A stretch of 64,000 bases of DNA, taken from Talpa occidentalis (lineage: Eukaryota > Chordata > Mammalia > Eulipotyphla > Talpidae). Positions within the stretch are counted from its first letter, which is position 1. Each line of letters opens with the position of its first letter. Positions 1 through 10,430 of this stretch are shown piece after piece. The notes beneath the pieces were generated by a model that saw only the letters and a list, made by a program, of their open reading frames with translations, did not search any database and had not been told where the DNA came from. The stretch spans positions 5,847,312 through 5,911,311 of the forward strand of contig NW_023601322.1 of NCBI RefSeq assembly GCF_014898055.3, in the 5' to 3' direction. The position numbers and the translations under genes were made by a program.

Positions 1-685
1 AGTAAAATTACATGTGAGCCTTAACGTTGAAAGAAAACATTTTAATTATACTTGACATACCTTAAGATGTAAGAATAAGTAGAAATGATAGCATGAATAA
101 GATAGCAATTTCACAAAATGGAAGAAAAATGCAAAAATTTGAAAACAAGAAAACGTACTGATCAGAGTCAAAAGGTGATCGCAAAAGCCTCACAGGATGA
201 TATTCACAATTACTAGGAATAAAGATAATTTCCTTGTTAAAGGTGAACAAAGCTAGAATGTGAGTATTCGGAATCAGACACTAGCAGCTTGTAAAAATGG
301 GGTGTGTTCTTTCTCTGACTTCTTAATGTTTCAATGTGACATCAAATATATTGATTCTCTTATCAATATATACAATCTATTTGTCCTCTGCTTGAATCTC
401 AGTTGGCTCTGCAGAGCACTAGAAACCAGGAAGCAAGAGAGAATCAAAGAGAACTAAAAAAGCAAGCTTTCACTTGGAAACCAGGTGCTGCCATGTAGGG
501 GGCTAAAGCTAGTCTTTGGGGAACTAGCACCACATGAAGAGCTAAATCACCACCAGGAACACCCAACTTACCACTGTCAGCCGAGGGAACCCAAATAAGC
601 TCACTCATTGCTGCCTCTGTCCAGGTAGACTGAGTTCTGCTAAAATTTGCTGATACATTAATATGTTGATATTATTTGAAATATA
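1..685. other. AT-rich non-coding DNA, unassigned
   Basis: No repeat or gene recognised. Open frames here are 65 codons or fewer and lack codon structure. A purine-rich patch lies around 410-460. Confidence 0.6.
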
Positions 686-689
686 TTTT

Positions 690-1175
690 GCCCTCACTTC
701 ACTAGTCATTGGGGACATGCAAATTAAAATTAGACCGCAGCATCAGTGCACATTTGCCAGATTTACTAAAATAAAAGCATTAGGAAATATCAAGTATCAG
801 GCAGTAAGTTGTTGTGCACAGAATCCTTAACTGCTGGTGGGAGTGTAAATTGGTATTTTTAAAAATTACTTGTCAGCATCAACTGAAGTTAAAAATACAC
901 TTACCCTGTTACCAGGCAACATCACTGCTAGATATGAATCCAAAAGAAATGTGTACATACGCTTACCAAAAAACATACTAAAATTTTCATAGCTGCATTA
1001 TTCATAATGACCCAATTACTTCTCTATTGCCCCAAACTAGATACTACACAAATGTTCATCAACAGAAATACTAATATATAGTAATGCATTGACAAAGATA
1101 TCGTATGTATGGCACTGATATAAATGATCTATAAAACTAAGCAACAATATGAATGAATATTACAAAATAATGCTT
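690..1175 (+). mobile_element. Decayed L1 (L1M-type) ORF2 3' region
   Basis: The text follows the C-terminal part of mammalian L1 ORF2 in order. It begins with the CACTAGTCATTGGGGACATG block, then the GCTGGTGGGAGTGTAAATTGG block (the 'CWWECK' region) near 832. Next come TTCATAGCTGCATTATTCATAATG near 985 and the 'AAATGTTCATCAAC' block near 1050. Many indels and stops show an ancient copy with no coding ability. The family is recognised from memory of L1 consensus text. Confidence 0.75.
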
Positions 1176-1471
1176 TTTATTGAAGTCACACTGGTGTACA
1201 ACGCTATATATGATTGAGAGGTATAAAATCAGCCTTTTCACATACATGTTACCAAAACACAACCACCACCAAGATACCTGTGTTCTCCATCATTCTCCAC
1301 TAGCGCGAATAAATACAATTTTGAATCAGGTAAGCCAAAAAGGTTTACAGTGCAATTCTATTCAAACGTAAGGCAAGTGATAGGAAAATCTCATTTATAC
1401 TGTTGAAAATGTACATAATGGTTTTTCTTGGGGAAATGAGTATAAGAAAGTAAGTTAATATTCTATTTCTT

Positions 1472-1739
1472 TTTTTAAAGATTTATTCATGCATACAAGA
1501 ATTGGGGTGTAGACCAGAGGGGTGTGGGGGGGGGTGAGAGGATTCACCAGAGACAGAGTGGGGAGCAGAACAGGCAGATTGACTGAAATACACTACTGAG
1601 GGGAGCAGCAGGTGAGACAGGAGAGGTCTGCTGAGCCATGTGGGTTGCTCCCTGGCTGGCTGGGATCAGACTTCTGCTGCAGTGACTGGTGACAACTTGA
1701 TAGCTCTGTCTTTAGCCCCTGCACCACAGGGAGGCCCCC
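1472..1739 (-). mobile_element. tRNA-derived SINE (subfamily A), minus
   Basis: Full-length antisense copy. The T-rich tail and ATTTATTCATGCATACAAGA lie at the left end, and the head (CACAGGGAGGCCC) lies at 1739. Imperfect target-site duplications flank it at 1457-1471 and 1740-1754 (aatattctatttctt / aatattttatttctt, one mismatch). This indicates LINE-mediated retroposition. Confidence 0.9.
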
Positions 1740-1754
1740 AATATTTTATTTCTT

Positions 1755-2356
1755 GACCTGAATACTGGCTATTTGAGTGGGATCAATTTTAAAAAATACA
1801 TATATATATATATATACACACGTATTGAAATTATAATAAATGTTCATAAATAAATATGCAAATACTATGTAAATATGTAATAATGTAAATAAAATGTTAA
1901 TAAATGATAAAAATTAATATTCATCATTGACTTAATGTATTTGAATATTAACATTTTCCTAAGAATAAAACACAGAAATATCTGAAATTATTTTAACTCC
2001 AATTAGTTCTCTTCCATCTTGCATGATATGTTTGCTTACTATCTTGGGTCTACCTCATCTATATCCTTCAAAGTAGTCAGCAAAATTCATTTCCTGGCAT
2101 TTTAGATTTATTCAGTTGTTTAACAATTTATTTGCCACCATTTTCTATTTATTTCATTAGACTTTTTGTTTGTTTCTTCTCATTTTTACTGCGTAGTTCT
2201 GTAATTCTTGCCACAGTAGCGTTCTAGCAGTAGTGTCTAATAAGACTTTTTAAAAAACTGTCAGATATTACAACCGCTTCTTTTAGTAGAGAATTTGAAC
2301 TTCACTCATTATCACTCTTTTCTTCCATTAAAATGTTTAATTTTGAATTATTTGCA
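1755..2356. other. AT-rich spacer with short (TA)n
   Basis: A short TA run at about 1799-1816 is followed by very AT-rich sequence with AAATGTTAATAAAT-like words. No gene or clear repeat is recognised. A weak resemblance to decayed L1 cannot be excluded. Confidence 0.5.
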
Positions 2357-2368
2357 TATAACTTGTAT

Positions 2369-2549
2369 TTTTTTTTTTTTTTGCATAAAAGAACTGGGTC
2401 AGAGTGTGGGGGTGAGAGGATTCACCAGAGACTGAGTGGGGAGCAGTACAGGAAGATCTACTGAAATCCACTGCGGAGGGGAGCAGTGGGTGAGACTGGA
2501 GGGGTCTGCTGTGTCTAAGACTTAACCTGTAGGCCATCAGGGAGACCCC
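2369..2549 (-). mobile_element. tRNA-derived SINE, minus, internally deleted
   Basis: T tract, then the tail and body of the SINE. The copy jumps from the body (GGGGTCTGCTGTG) almost directly to the head (GGCCATCAGGGAGACCC), so the B-box region is missing and it is only about 181 bp long. The 12-bp target-site duplication TATAACTTGTAT flanks it at 2357-2368 and 2550-2561. It therefore inserted as a unit, and the deletion was either in the source or arose later. Confidence 0.88.
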
Positions 2550-2576
2550 TATAACTTGTATATTCAAGGTAATTTA

Positions 2577-2860
2577 ATAATCTAATTTTTGTCTTTGGTA
2601 TTCTGAAATTTCCCTATTTTAAATATTTTAAAATTTTTTTCTCATACTCAAGATTGTGTGCTTTCTAAATCTGAAAGTTCATAGAAGTTTTGGAAAATTC
2701 TCAGATGCTATCTTTTTTTTTTCCATATTACCTTTCTTCATTCTCCCTTTTTCTTTATGGGTTCCAATGGAGAGTTTAGGATTTCTCATTCTTTCTTACA
2801 TATCTCTGAATTTTTCTTTCATACTGTCATCTTTTAATTTTCGTCATTGCATCAGGTTGT
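2577..2860 (-). mobile_element. Possible decayed L1 3' region, antisense
   Basis: A pyrimidine-rich series (TTCTTCATTCTCCCTTTTTC, GGGTTCCAATGG, TTTCTCATTCTTTCTTACATATCTCTGAA) resembles the antisense of older mammalian L1 3' sequence. No frame is preserved. This is tentative. Confidence 0.4.
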
Positions 2861-2919
2861 ATATAGATATAGTATTCTAGTATATAGATAGTAGATATAG
2901 ATATAGTATTCTAGTATAT
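2861..2919. repeat. 25-bp direct duplication, AT-rich
   Basis: The 25-bp word beginning ATATAGATATAGTATTCTAG occurs identically at 2861-2885 and 2895-2919 (period 34). It is a local tandem duplication. Confidence 0.85.
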
Positions 2920-2937
2920 CTGCTATAGATTAACTCT

Positions 2938-2961
2938 TTCATGCATACAAGAATTGGGGTG
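2938..2961 (-). mobile_element. Orphan 24-nt SINE tail fragment
   Basis: 24 nt identical to positions 1486-1509 of the upstream SINE (starting TTCATGCATACAAGAATTGG), with no other SINE sequence on either side. It sits between the AT-rich duplication and an MLT1-type LTR. Confidence 0.7.
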
Positions 2962-2987
2962 GTTTTACCCCTTTTAGAGGATGCCTG

Positions 2988-3380
2988 AGCTTCCTCGGGC
3001 TATCATAACAAAATGCCACAAACTGATTAAAAAAGGAAAATGCAGAAATACATTGTCTCACAATTCTGGAGGCTAAAAATCTAGAGCAAGTTTGGCAGGG
3101 TCGGCTCCTTTTTGAGGTTGTGAGGGCAGGATCTGTTCCCGGCATGTCTCCTTGGCTTGCAGACGGCCATCTGCATGTTCTCAGTGTCTCCTTGAGTAGT
3201 ATCTGGAGTCACACTTCCTCCACTGATAAGGTTCTGGTCATATGGGATGAAGGTCTATCCTAATGAGCTAATTTTAGCTGTAATACCTCTGTAAAGACCA
3301 TGTATCCTAATAAACTCATTCTAGTTACTAAAGATTAAACCCTCAAAATATTAATTTTGGATGAACATAATTCAGACATA
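2988..3380 (-). mobile_element. MLT1-type ERVL-MaLR LTR relic, antisense
   Basis: Antisense MLT1 landmarks appear in order: GGCTATCATAACAAAATGCC, CACAAACTG, CACAATTCTGGAGGCTA, GGTCATATGGGATGAAGG, CCTAATGAGCTAATTTTA, TACCTCTGTAAAGACC, and ATTTTGG...ACATAATTCAGACATA. It is heavily diverged and old, with no internal retroviral genes. It is named from the consensus pattern and the subfamily is not resolved. Confidence 0.8.
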
Positions 3381-3709
3381 ATGGTCTCATCCATCATTGC
3401 GCTACTCTCAAACATCACCTTTACACATTCATTAAGCACAGGCTAGCCACAGCAATGATTGTAAGTCCCATTCAGATGTGACAAAAGTTGTCATTCCTTA
3501 GGTTATCTCCCTCTTTATATTTGGATCTTTGCTATTTCTCACATTTTTGTGAACTCAGTTTTAAATATTAAAGGAAGTTTGTCAGATGCTACTCCTTATA
3601 TTTTAGTTGAAAGTGAGGAGGAAAGAAAGTTGCAGGATGGTTTTAGGTGTATAATCATATATAGTCCGGTGACCAGAAAGTTCAAAGATTTTAGTCATCA
3701 CTTAGTATA
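3381..3709. other. Unassigned non-coding spacer
   Basis: No recognised repeat or gene. The 69-codon open frame that starts here runs into the SINE at 3723 and is not gene-like. Confidence 0.5.
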
Positions 3710-3722
3710 TAAGGGAAGGGTC

Positions 3723-4011
3723 AGGGTCTTCCTGGTGGCACAAGGCGTTAAGTCTTAAGACTATGAAGTTATCACCAGCCACTGCAGCATAAGTTCAATC
3801 CCCGGCCAGGGAGGTGACCCACATGGCACAGCAGACCTCTTCTGTCTCCCCGCTGCTCCCCTCAGCAGTGGATTTCGGTCCTTCTGCCTGTTCTGCTCCC
3901 CACTCTGTCTCTGGTGAATCTTCTCATGCCCCCCGCACCTCTGGCCTGTATCCCAGCTCTTGTATGCATGAATAAATGAAATAAATTTTTTCAAATTTAG
4001 TAAAAAAATAA
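3723..4011 (+). mobile_element. tRNA-derived SINE (subfamily A), plus
   Basis: Head GGGTCTTCCTGGTGGCACAA, B-box-like GTTCAATCC near 3793, the body CAGCAGACCTCTTCTGTC...CTCCCCTCAGCAG, then an AAATGAAATAAA tail. Flanks share AAGGGTCA, giving an imperfect target-site duplication near 3712-3722 and 4012-4022. The antisense 102-codon frame here is SINE-derived, not a gene. Confidence 0.92.
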
Positions 4012-4022
4012 AAGAAGGGTCA

Positions 4023-4850
4023 TTTATTTCAAATATAAAATCCATGTTTAGGGTTTTGATTACCTGCACTGAAAATTAAAAGGGAAAAATTATTGATATG
4101 TTTTCTACATCCTACATTTTGATAGTCTGGGTGTCCTTGGTCTGAGGTAATGAAAATACTAATTTTTCTGGTTTAAAATTATAAATGACTAACTTTAGCA
4201 TAGAAAATTCATTGTAATTATTATATAAATATACATTTGTTGTATTTTTAAAATATTTATGTAAAAGTGCTTGTTTTCTTTTTCTCATGTGCTGGAGAGC
4301 TAACTAAAAATATCCATCTGTCTCGCGTATTCTCATGGACCCCACATGTCATGTCATATGTTCCCTCTGACATTTATCAGGCTGCTGCTCCACTCTCCCA
4401 GGTGGTCTTTTCACATTTTATCCTTTTATATGAATTGTGTTCATTCTCCCTAAAGTCATTCTCACTGTTCTAAATTCCCAGATTTTATTATTGTTTTTTC
4501 AATTGTTTTTCCATCTATTAATTTATATCTAAAACCATATCCTAAAACACATGATATATGAGCCATTTTTTACTCCAGGAAAATAATCCTTGTTATGTAT
4601 TTGATATTCAATGTTTTAAACTAAATTAGATTATTCTGAATGATAGATGTGCTTCCAGATTCATAGTATCAGTGATGGTTTGATTTGAGGCAAAAGGATG
4701 TATGGTATTTAAGACTATCTTGAATATCATTTCAAGTAATTGCTAGAATATTATGGTCAGTAAATTCACTGCATTAAAATACCTGTGATTTTTAAAGAAA
4801 TCTTCACAACTGGAATCAAAGAAAAATCTAAAAGTATACATCCTTATATA
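4023..4850. other. Unassigned AT-rich DNA
   Basis: No gene, exon-like frame or confident repeat is seen. Confidence 0.5.
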
Positions 4851-4854
4851 TTGG

Positions 4855-5104
4855 GGAAAAAATCAAAATTGTCTTATTACTGCAATTTTTTTTGCAGTTG
4901 GAAGTCCAATTATTCCAGCACCATCTGTTAAAAAGACAATTTTTTATTGCTTGTATTACCTTTGTTTTTTTTTGTGAAAGACCAAAGTTGACTATATTTC
5001 TGTGGGCATATTTCTGGGCTCTCTATTCTGTTCTATTGTTCTATTTTTCTGTTCCCTCATTGTCATGACCACACTGTCTTTATAATCCATTATATTCAAT
5101 GATC

Positions 5105-5108
<4 letters not shown>
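4855..5108 (-). mobile_element. Decayed L1 relic, antisense
   Basis: Contains the antisense L1 series CCAATTATTCCAGCACCATCTGTTAAAAAGAC, then AAGACCAAAGTTGACTATAT, then TATTTCTGGGCTCTCTATTC and TGTTCTATTGTTCTATTTTTCTGTT. This is a well-known block of mammalian L1 sequence. Only a fragment is left. Confidence 0.75.
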
Positions 5109-5109
<1 letters not shown>

Positions 5110-5135
<26 letters not shown>

Positions 5136-5136
5136 C
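5110..5136. repeat. (CA)n microsatellite
   Basis: About 13 uninterrupted CA units directly follow the L1 relic. Confidence 0.97.
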
Positions 5137-6760
5137 ATCTGGTTAAAATAAACTAAAATGGAAGGTTATAAAAATATGACAGCCTGATAGAATTTCTTCC
5201 TACTGTACTTTCAATTTTGATCTGCATAGGTTTTTTTTCTATGTTTATGTATCCATTCAGTTGTTTTCAGACCACTATCAGCAGAGATCTTTGGCATCGC
5301 TGAATGAAAATTTGAATTTGGAGTTGGGATCTGTTGATTTTTTTGTAGAGAATCTGAACATATCTCCCCTGACTCATAAGATGAAAGATAGTCTCAAAGT
5401 TACTTTTCTAAAGACCTGAAGAAAGTAAAGTGGCATGTACTGGGAATTTTGTGACCCAAGAGGTATGTGTGTGTGCTCAAATGTGGACCAGTGAAAGATT
5501 AGGATAAAAATACATCTAAAAAGTCATTGTCTAAAAAAACCCCTAAAATCAGTGATCATTAAAATAAACATCAGGAATATTCATGGATAGATTTTTAACA
5601 AAAATAATCAAGGATACTTATGAGCAGTACATATTTTTTCTAAACCTAAATGAAATATTTGCTAGACATGATTCTCTAAATAAATAATTTAGTCAATAAA
5701 TGAAGCATAAACTCAAATATGAGTCTTAAATCATTGGCTTGGAAGAAATATGTCAGAAGGAAACCATCAGGGAAAAGAAAAGGAATCTGAAGTATGTATC
5801 TAGAAGTCTTGACATGCAAATAACAGAAATTCCAGAAGGGGTAAATGGAACAGATGGAAGACTTAATAATTAAATAAATTACATAAATCATAGAACAGTA
5901 TTTCCTCTAGCTAAAGAAATAACTGAGCTTGCAGATTTGTATTCAGGGAAAGAGTAATGAAAATGTCATACCCCTGAGTCAGTCCTTGTAAAACCTCAAA
6001 GATCTAGGGAAGCTAGAACAATTTATAATATATAAAATAAAAAATATATTACAAGGTAAAATACACTAACCTTGTGTATAATATTGAGAGATCAGAGAAA
6101 GATAAACTCCATTAATGCAGGATGAGTAAAGTACTATAATTACACAATTCTACACATAAAGTAGTTACCATGCTTTGTCAAAGAGAAGAAAATATACTTT
6201 CTTGGTGTAAAAGCACCTTGTTTATTAAATGTAAATGCATGCAAGTTGATTGTCTTGAAATAAAGAAATTATACACTAAGGATTGTTTTTTTTTATTTTA
6301 AAAACTTTGTTTTGATTTATTCAGTGGAAGTAAAAACACTATTATCCTGATCAAAATTAATTTAGGTAATTCAAAAGTTGTTAAAACTCTAGCAGATGTG
6401 TATTTACACATATACACAGAGAAATGTGACGTGATTTTCCATATAGACAGAATATACAAACATAAAAAAAGGACAACTTGAAGTTGTCTGCCCATATTTC
6501 TGGTGTTGGAAGTCTGTCCTATCCTTATTTATGTGGCCTTAGTTTTTAGTTCAATCCCAGCTCCATTGTTAAAGTGCCAATTTGTCCTTTATGCAGAGAG
6601 CAAGCTGCTTTGGAAGTTGGAGTAAAACTTTAGACAGCCAACTAACCACACCCATAAAAAACTGAAATAGTTATTAAGAAGGGCTTTTGAAAAAGTGGCT
6701 TACAGTTATGTTAATGAAACAATGTCCAATTATAACATATTTCAATTTAATTTAATTTTC
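5137..6760. other. Unassigned AT-rich unique DNA
   Basis: No repeat or gene recognised. Open frames on the minus strand (65-71 codons) are low-complexity A/T products. Confidence 0.5.
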
Positions 6761-6764
6761 CTAA

Positions 6765-6935
6765 TGTTCACTTATATTTTTTGAACTATCTATTATATAG
6801 GTAAGTTTCAGGTAATCATCCTTAAGATTCAACCTGTGTTACACAACATTAAGTCCTCCAGTAAAAGTTCCATTCTGTCCTTTCCCACACAATTGACCCC
6901 TTTCACCCAACTTAGTCACCCATCCCCTTCCCACT
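6765..6935 (-). mobile_element. Possible old L1 3'UTR, antisense
   Basis: The order TAGGTAAGTTTCAGGTAATCATCC ... CCAGTAAAAGTTCCATTCTG ... TTTCACCCAACTTAGTCACCCATCCCC resembles the antisense 3'UTR of old L1M elements (TTTCAGGTG..., CCATTTCACCCA...CCC). It is diverged. Confidence 0.45.
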
Positions 6936-8735
6936 GGTTCTTAAAGCCCAAAGGGCATATGCCACTCATGCTGAGATACTAATGAATTAGAAGCAAATTA
7001 CCTGATGAGAACAACTAAAATAAAGGGGGAAATGTCTTAAGGATTTTAAAATGGTTTATGACCTAAAAAAGGAGATTTAGGAGGACCTAACTTTTGGAGT
7101 CCAAGGTTAGAGAAGAAAGAATTTGAGACGATGGGAAATAAAAGGAGATGATTTTACAAGGGACTTGAAGGAGAGAGTCAGAGCAGAACCAGCAAGGCCA
7201 GATCAAGGGCTCTCGATCAAACAAAACTCTTATTTAGGAGCCCAAGTGGTTAAATCTTAGAAGTAAGAGATAGCTTGAAAAGATCAACTAGGGGAAGCAA
7301 GTCAGCATAATATCTGCAGAGTGAATGGTTGAGTGTTTTTTAGAACTTAAGAAAAAAATAAGCCAGAGATTTAAAACAAAACCTGTACACTAAGAAAAGA
7401 AAAAAAAAAAGAAAAGAAAACTTCAGTGAATTATGTCTAAGGGAGAGGACTTCAAAAAAGCAGAGTAACAAAAGAAAATCATAAATGCAGTCAGAGGATA
7501 AAGAATGATTAATTTAATGAGCGACTCTATATTAGAAGACATATCTTAAAAGAAACAATAGAAGTCAAGAAATAATGGACTGATACCATGAAAGGGCAGA
7601 AAGAAAATGACTGTGGTCTCAGAATTCTATTAAAAAAAAAGTATTCCTCAATAATGTCTTAAGACAAGGGCAACTGTCCAGATAGCAGGTGCATAAGATG
7701 TGTTAGATTAGGCTCGTCAGGAAACACTTCAGAGACATTACAAGGAAAGGCTCTTCCTTGTTGCCTCTTCTCACAGGGATGTCAGAGTCTAGGAAGACCA
7801 TTTCAGCTCTTGGGTTTGGGGCTTAGTGCTGTGCAATTAAGAAAATGTTGTCCCTCCCTATCAAGATTCAGCGGAAACATGATATGGCAGAAACTTGATT
7901 GCAATCTAGCCTTGCAGCTCAGCTTCCCTGTGTGAGTCAGTCATAAGTCCTTCCCAGCTATCACCAGGGACTTGGGTTTCCAACCTCAGGGCCACAGCTA
8001 GATGACATAAAATCACAGGATTCGCTTGGGCATTGCTGGTTGAGGAGGCACGCCTGATTTGTTAGCAAGGTTTTGATCTGAGATTGAATGTGATCAAGAT
8101 GGATGCCTTCACATCAGTTTCCATGGACCTTTCCAGAAGTTAATTCCTTTTCTGGGATTTTAGCCCACCGTTGATCTGTGTTGGACAGAAAGCACATACT
8201 TCTCAGTGAAATAAATATATTTTCAGAAGAAAATAACTGAGACATTGTGTTACCAATAGAAGTGTGATGAAGAGATGAAAAGCTAATGGATAGTTTTAGC
8301 AAGAAAGGGAAACTTCTCTAGATGGGAGTCTCATAGTGGGAGAATCAGAAATGATGTTTGTTGTGCCTATATTCTGATTTTTCAAGTTCTGTAGTTTATA
8401 CGTAACTGTGTATTTTACAAACAGAATGATTTTTAGAAGTATCATTTGTCTTGATTTTAAGGTAATTATCAGAATTGTTCTGATCAGGGTGCTTGGGTTT
8501 CTGCCTAACCCTTTTCAGAGGAATTTGAAGAAACTGAGAGTGGTGTTTTTTGATTTTGTGGTTTTGTTTGATTTTGTGTTCTCCCTGGGAGCTTATTTTT
8601 ACAACTATTCAGAAAAAAGGCTGACTACTTACAACAGAAGTAAACTAGTTAAACATGAAGATTTTTCAAGTGTGTCAAGAGAGGGACCAAGAGAATCTAT
8701 AGAAGATGTGTCAGATAGAGTTAAAACTGACAGGG
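6936..8735. other. Unassigned DNA
   Basis: A-rich to about 7650, then more balanced composition. The 114-codon plus-strand frame at 8408-8752 has no recognisable domain, lies in low-complexity T-rich DNA (FFDFVVLFDFVF) and is judged a chance frame. Confidence 0.5.
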
Positions 8736-9070
8736 CTTCCTCCCGGAGATGACATACAGCAGCTCAGCAGCTGTCACCGAGAGAAACACTAAACACAGCC
8801 AGGAAAACACCCCTCCCCCAGAGCGACCCTCTGAAATGATGGGGTTTCCTCTGAGGAGATAAATGTCTCCTCTCTCACTGGAGAGTTAATCAATGGCTTA
8901 GAAACTGCTCCAATTCATTTGAATTACAGAGAGCACCTAGCTCTTACCCCAATGACAGCAGCTCAAGGCAATGAAGGCTTAAAGTATAGGTTGCAAGTGG
9001 AGTGGGGAGAGAGGAAGTTGGAGGATGGGGCGAGAGATGAGGACAGTTTGGACACTTTTGCTGGTTAAGG
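8736..9070. other. Candidate conserved non-coding block
   Basis: High-complexity sequence with little repeat character. It includes CAGCAGCTCAGCAGCTGTCA (an E-box CAGCTG), CATTTGAATTACAG and CAATGACAG. Such mixed motifs are typical of conserved mammalian elements, but only a cross-species alignment can show it. Confidence 0.25.
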
Positions 9071-9225
9071 GTCTAGAGACAGTAACTGAGTGCACCTCAC
9101 TTTAATAGAGCATTGCTACACAACAACCGGCATCACATTAATTGCCAAGAAATAATATGTTTGAAAAGGTAAGAGTAAGAGTGTGCATTGGTTGGAAGAG
9201 TGTGCAAGAAAGTCAAAGTATCAAA

Positions 9226-9482
9226 ATACCGGATGGTCTCACTCATAGCAGGAATCTAGAAAACTTAAATAAGGGACCAGGAAAATGAATATAAGAAAGT
9301 GAAAATCAAAATCAACAAAAAAACTATGAACCAGAGACACTTTTTGGGGGGTGGGGGGGCGGGAGGGGAAGGATTGGGGTCAGAATGGGGCGTTTGCAAT
9401 TGTATGGGGGAATATAAAAATAAAATTTAATATTTAAAAAAAAAAAAATGTTGGGAAAATTGGAAAAAAAAAAAAAAAAAAA
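9226..9482 (+). mobile_element. Young 5'-truncated L1, plus, with candidate 3' transduction
   Basis: Begins within the last codons of ORF2 (ATGGTCTCACTCATAGCAGG, ending TAG near 9259), then about 180 bp of 3'UTR with a G-rich tract near 9344-9368. The first poly(A) ends near 9448. A 15-nt non-L1 segment (9449-9463) follows, then a second poly(A) to about 9484. The 20-bp target-site duplication AAGAAAGTCAAAGTATCAAA flanks the whole unit at 9206-9225 and 9483-9502. The perfect duplication indicates a recent insertion. Confidence 0.95.
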
Positions 9483-9502
9483 AAGAAAGTCAAAGTATCA
9501 AA

Positions 9503-9818
9503 TGGCAGTTGGAATATTAGATTTCTGTGCAATCAGAACCTGAAAACCAATGCTGGCTTGCTTCGGGGATATTGGAGCGAAGGGTCACAGCAGCATTATG
9601 TAAGGTTGCCAGAAAGTCAGGTCAACCCAATGCCAATCAAGTGACGAATGCTGGGCATCTGCTCCATCTGCACCTGGGACTGGGACTCAGCTGTAAAGAG
9701 GAATGAAGTACTTATTTTCGTGTTTTTGAGATACATTCGTCTTCGTGGCATGAGAAGAATTGAAAGCCACATTTTTAGCAAAAACAAAACCAAAGTTTAC
9801 TTAGACACAGGATGAAAT
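9503..9818. other. Unassigned spacer
   Basis: No gene. It could be part of an old LTR together with 9867-10275, because TTTAGCAAAAACAAAACCAAAG...TTACTTAGACAC has an antisense-LTR look. This is not supported firmly. Confidence 0.35.
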
Positions 9819-9820
9819 AG

Positions 9821-9868
<48 letters not shown>
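9819..9868. repeat. (GA)n microsatellite
   Basis: TGTGTGTGA followed by about 20 GA units. It creates the artefactual RERERE run at the start of the longest open frame in the window (9820-10272). Confidence 0.97.
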
Positions 9869-9869
<1 letters not shown>

Positions 9870-10275
9870 AAGCTCTGGGTGGGCAATGACCAGGATGGGG
9901 GAAGTTGTCCCATCCTTGGGGAGCTTCTGGTCTCCTGGGTCCTTGGGCTCATTCTTGGCTGACTCCCAGCTCCTTCCTTCCCTTGGGAGGGGGAGAGCTG
10001 TGGCTGAAGGAACTGGTTTACTGCCCAGAGAACAGCCAGGGTGGGGAATGTCTCCGCAGGAGTTTCTTACTTTCCCAGAGCTTTATCCACCACTAGCTAA
10101 TTCAAAGCTGGTGGATATTTGTGATGCTATCAGGCCTCCTCTTGGGGTACCGGGTATTGTTTCTTCCTTTAACAAATTTCTATCAGCCCAGAACTTCTGC
10201 AAACCTCTGGCGCCTCCTGGGTTGCCAGCCTTTGCTCTGTTGCTGGCACCATGTCTTGTCCTAACCGCCTAACAT
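9869..10275. other. GC-richer block of unknown origin
   Basis: Composition changes sharply from its AT-rich surroundings (CCTTGGGGAGCTTCTGG, CCTTGGGAGGGGGAGAGCTG). It is open in one plus-strand frame to 10272, but the product begins in the GA microsatellite and shows no known domain. A poorly preserved LTR or another old repeat is the likeliest explanation. A lineage-specific exon is unlikely. Confidence 0.35.
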
Positions 10276-10291
10276 GTGCTATATTAGAATT

Positions 10292-10430
10292 GGAGAGATT
10301 TTGAAAGCATCTTGCTAACTGAAAGAAGCCAGTCGCAGAAGACACCACTGATGCTTTGTATACAGAGGAGGTAGTTCTGCAGAGACAGAAAAAAAATATT
10401 GGGGGTCAGTGGCTGTGAACGGGCAGCTTT
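10292..10430 (+). mobile_element. Decayed L1M fragment
   Basis: Follows the L1 text 'ATCTTGCTAACTGAAAGAAGCCAG...' (consensus ATGCTGAGTGAAAGAAGCCAG), through GATGCTTTGTATACAGAGG, TTCTGCAGAGACAG and GGGGGTCAGTGGCTG. It is short and old. Confidence 0.6.

Noticed and set aside
9820..10272. 150-codon open frame starting with repeated Arg-Glu
   Set aside because: The start is a (GA)n microsatellite and the rest has no recognised domain.
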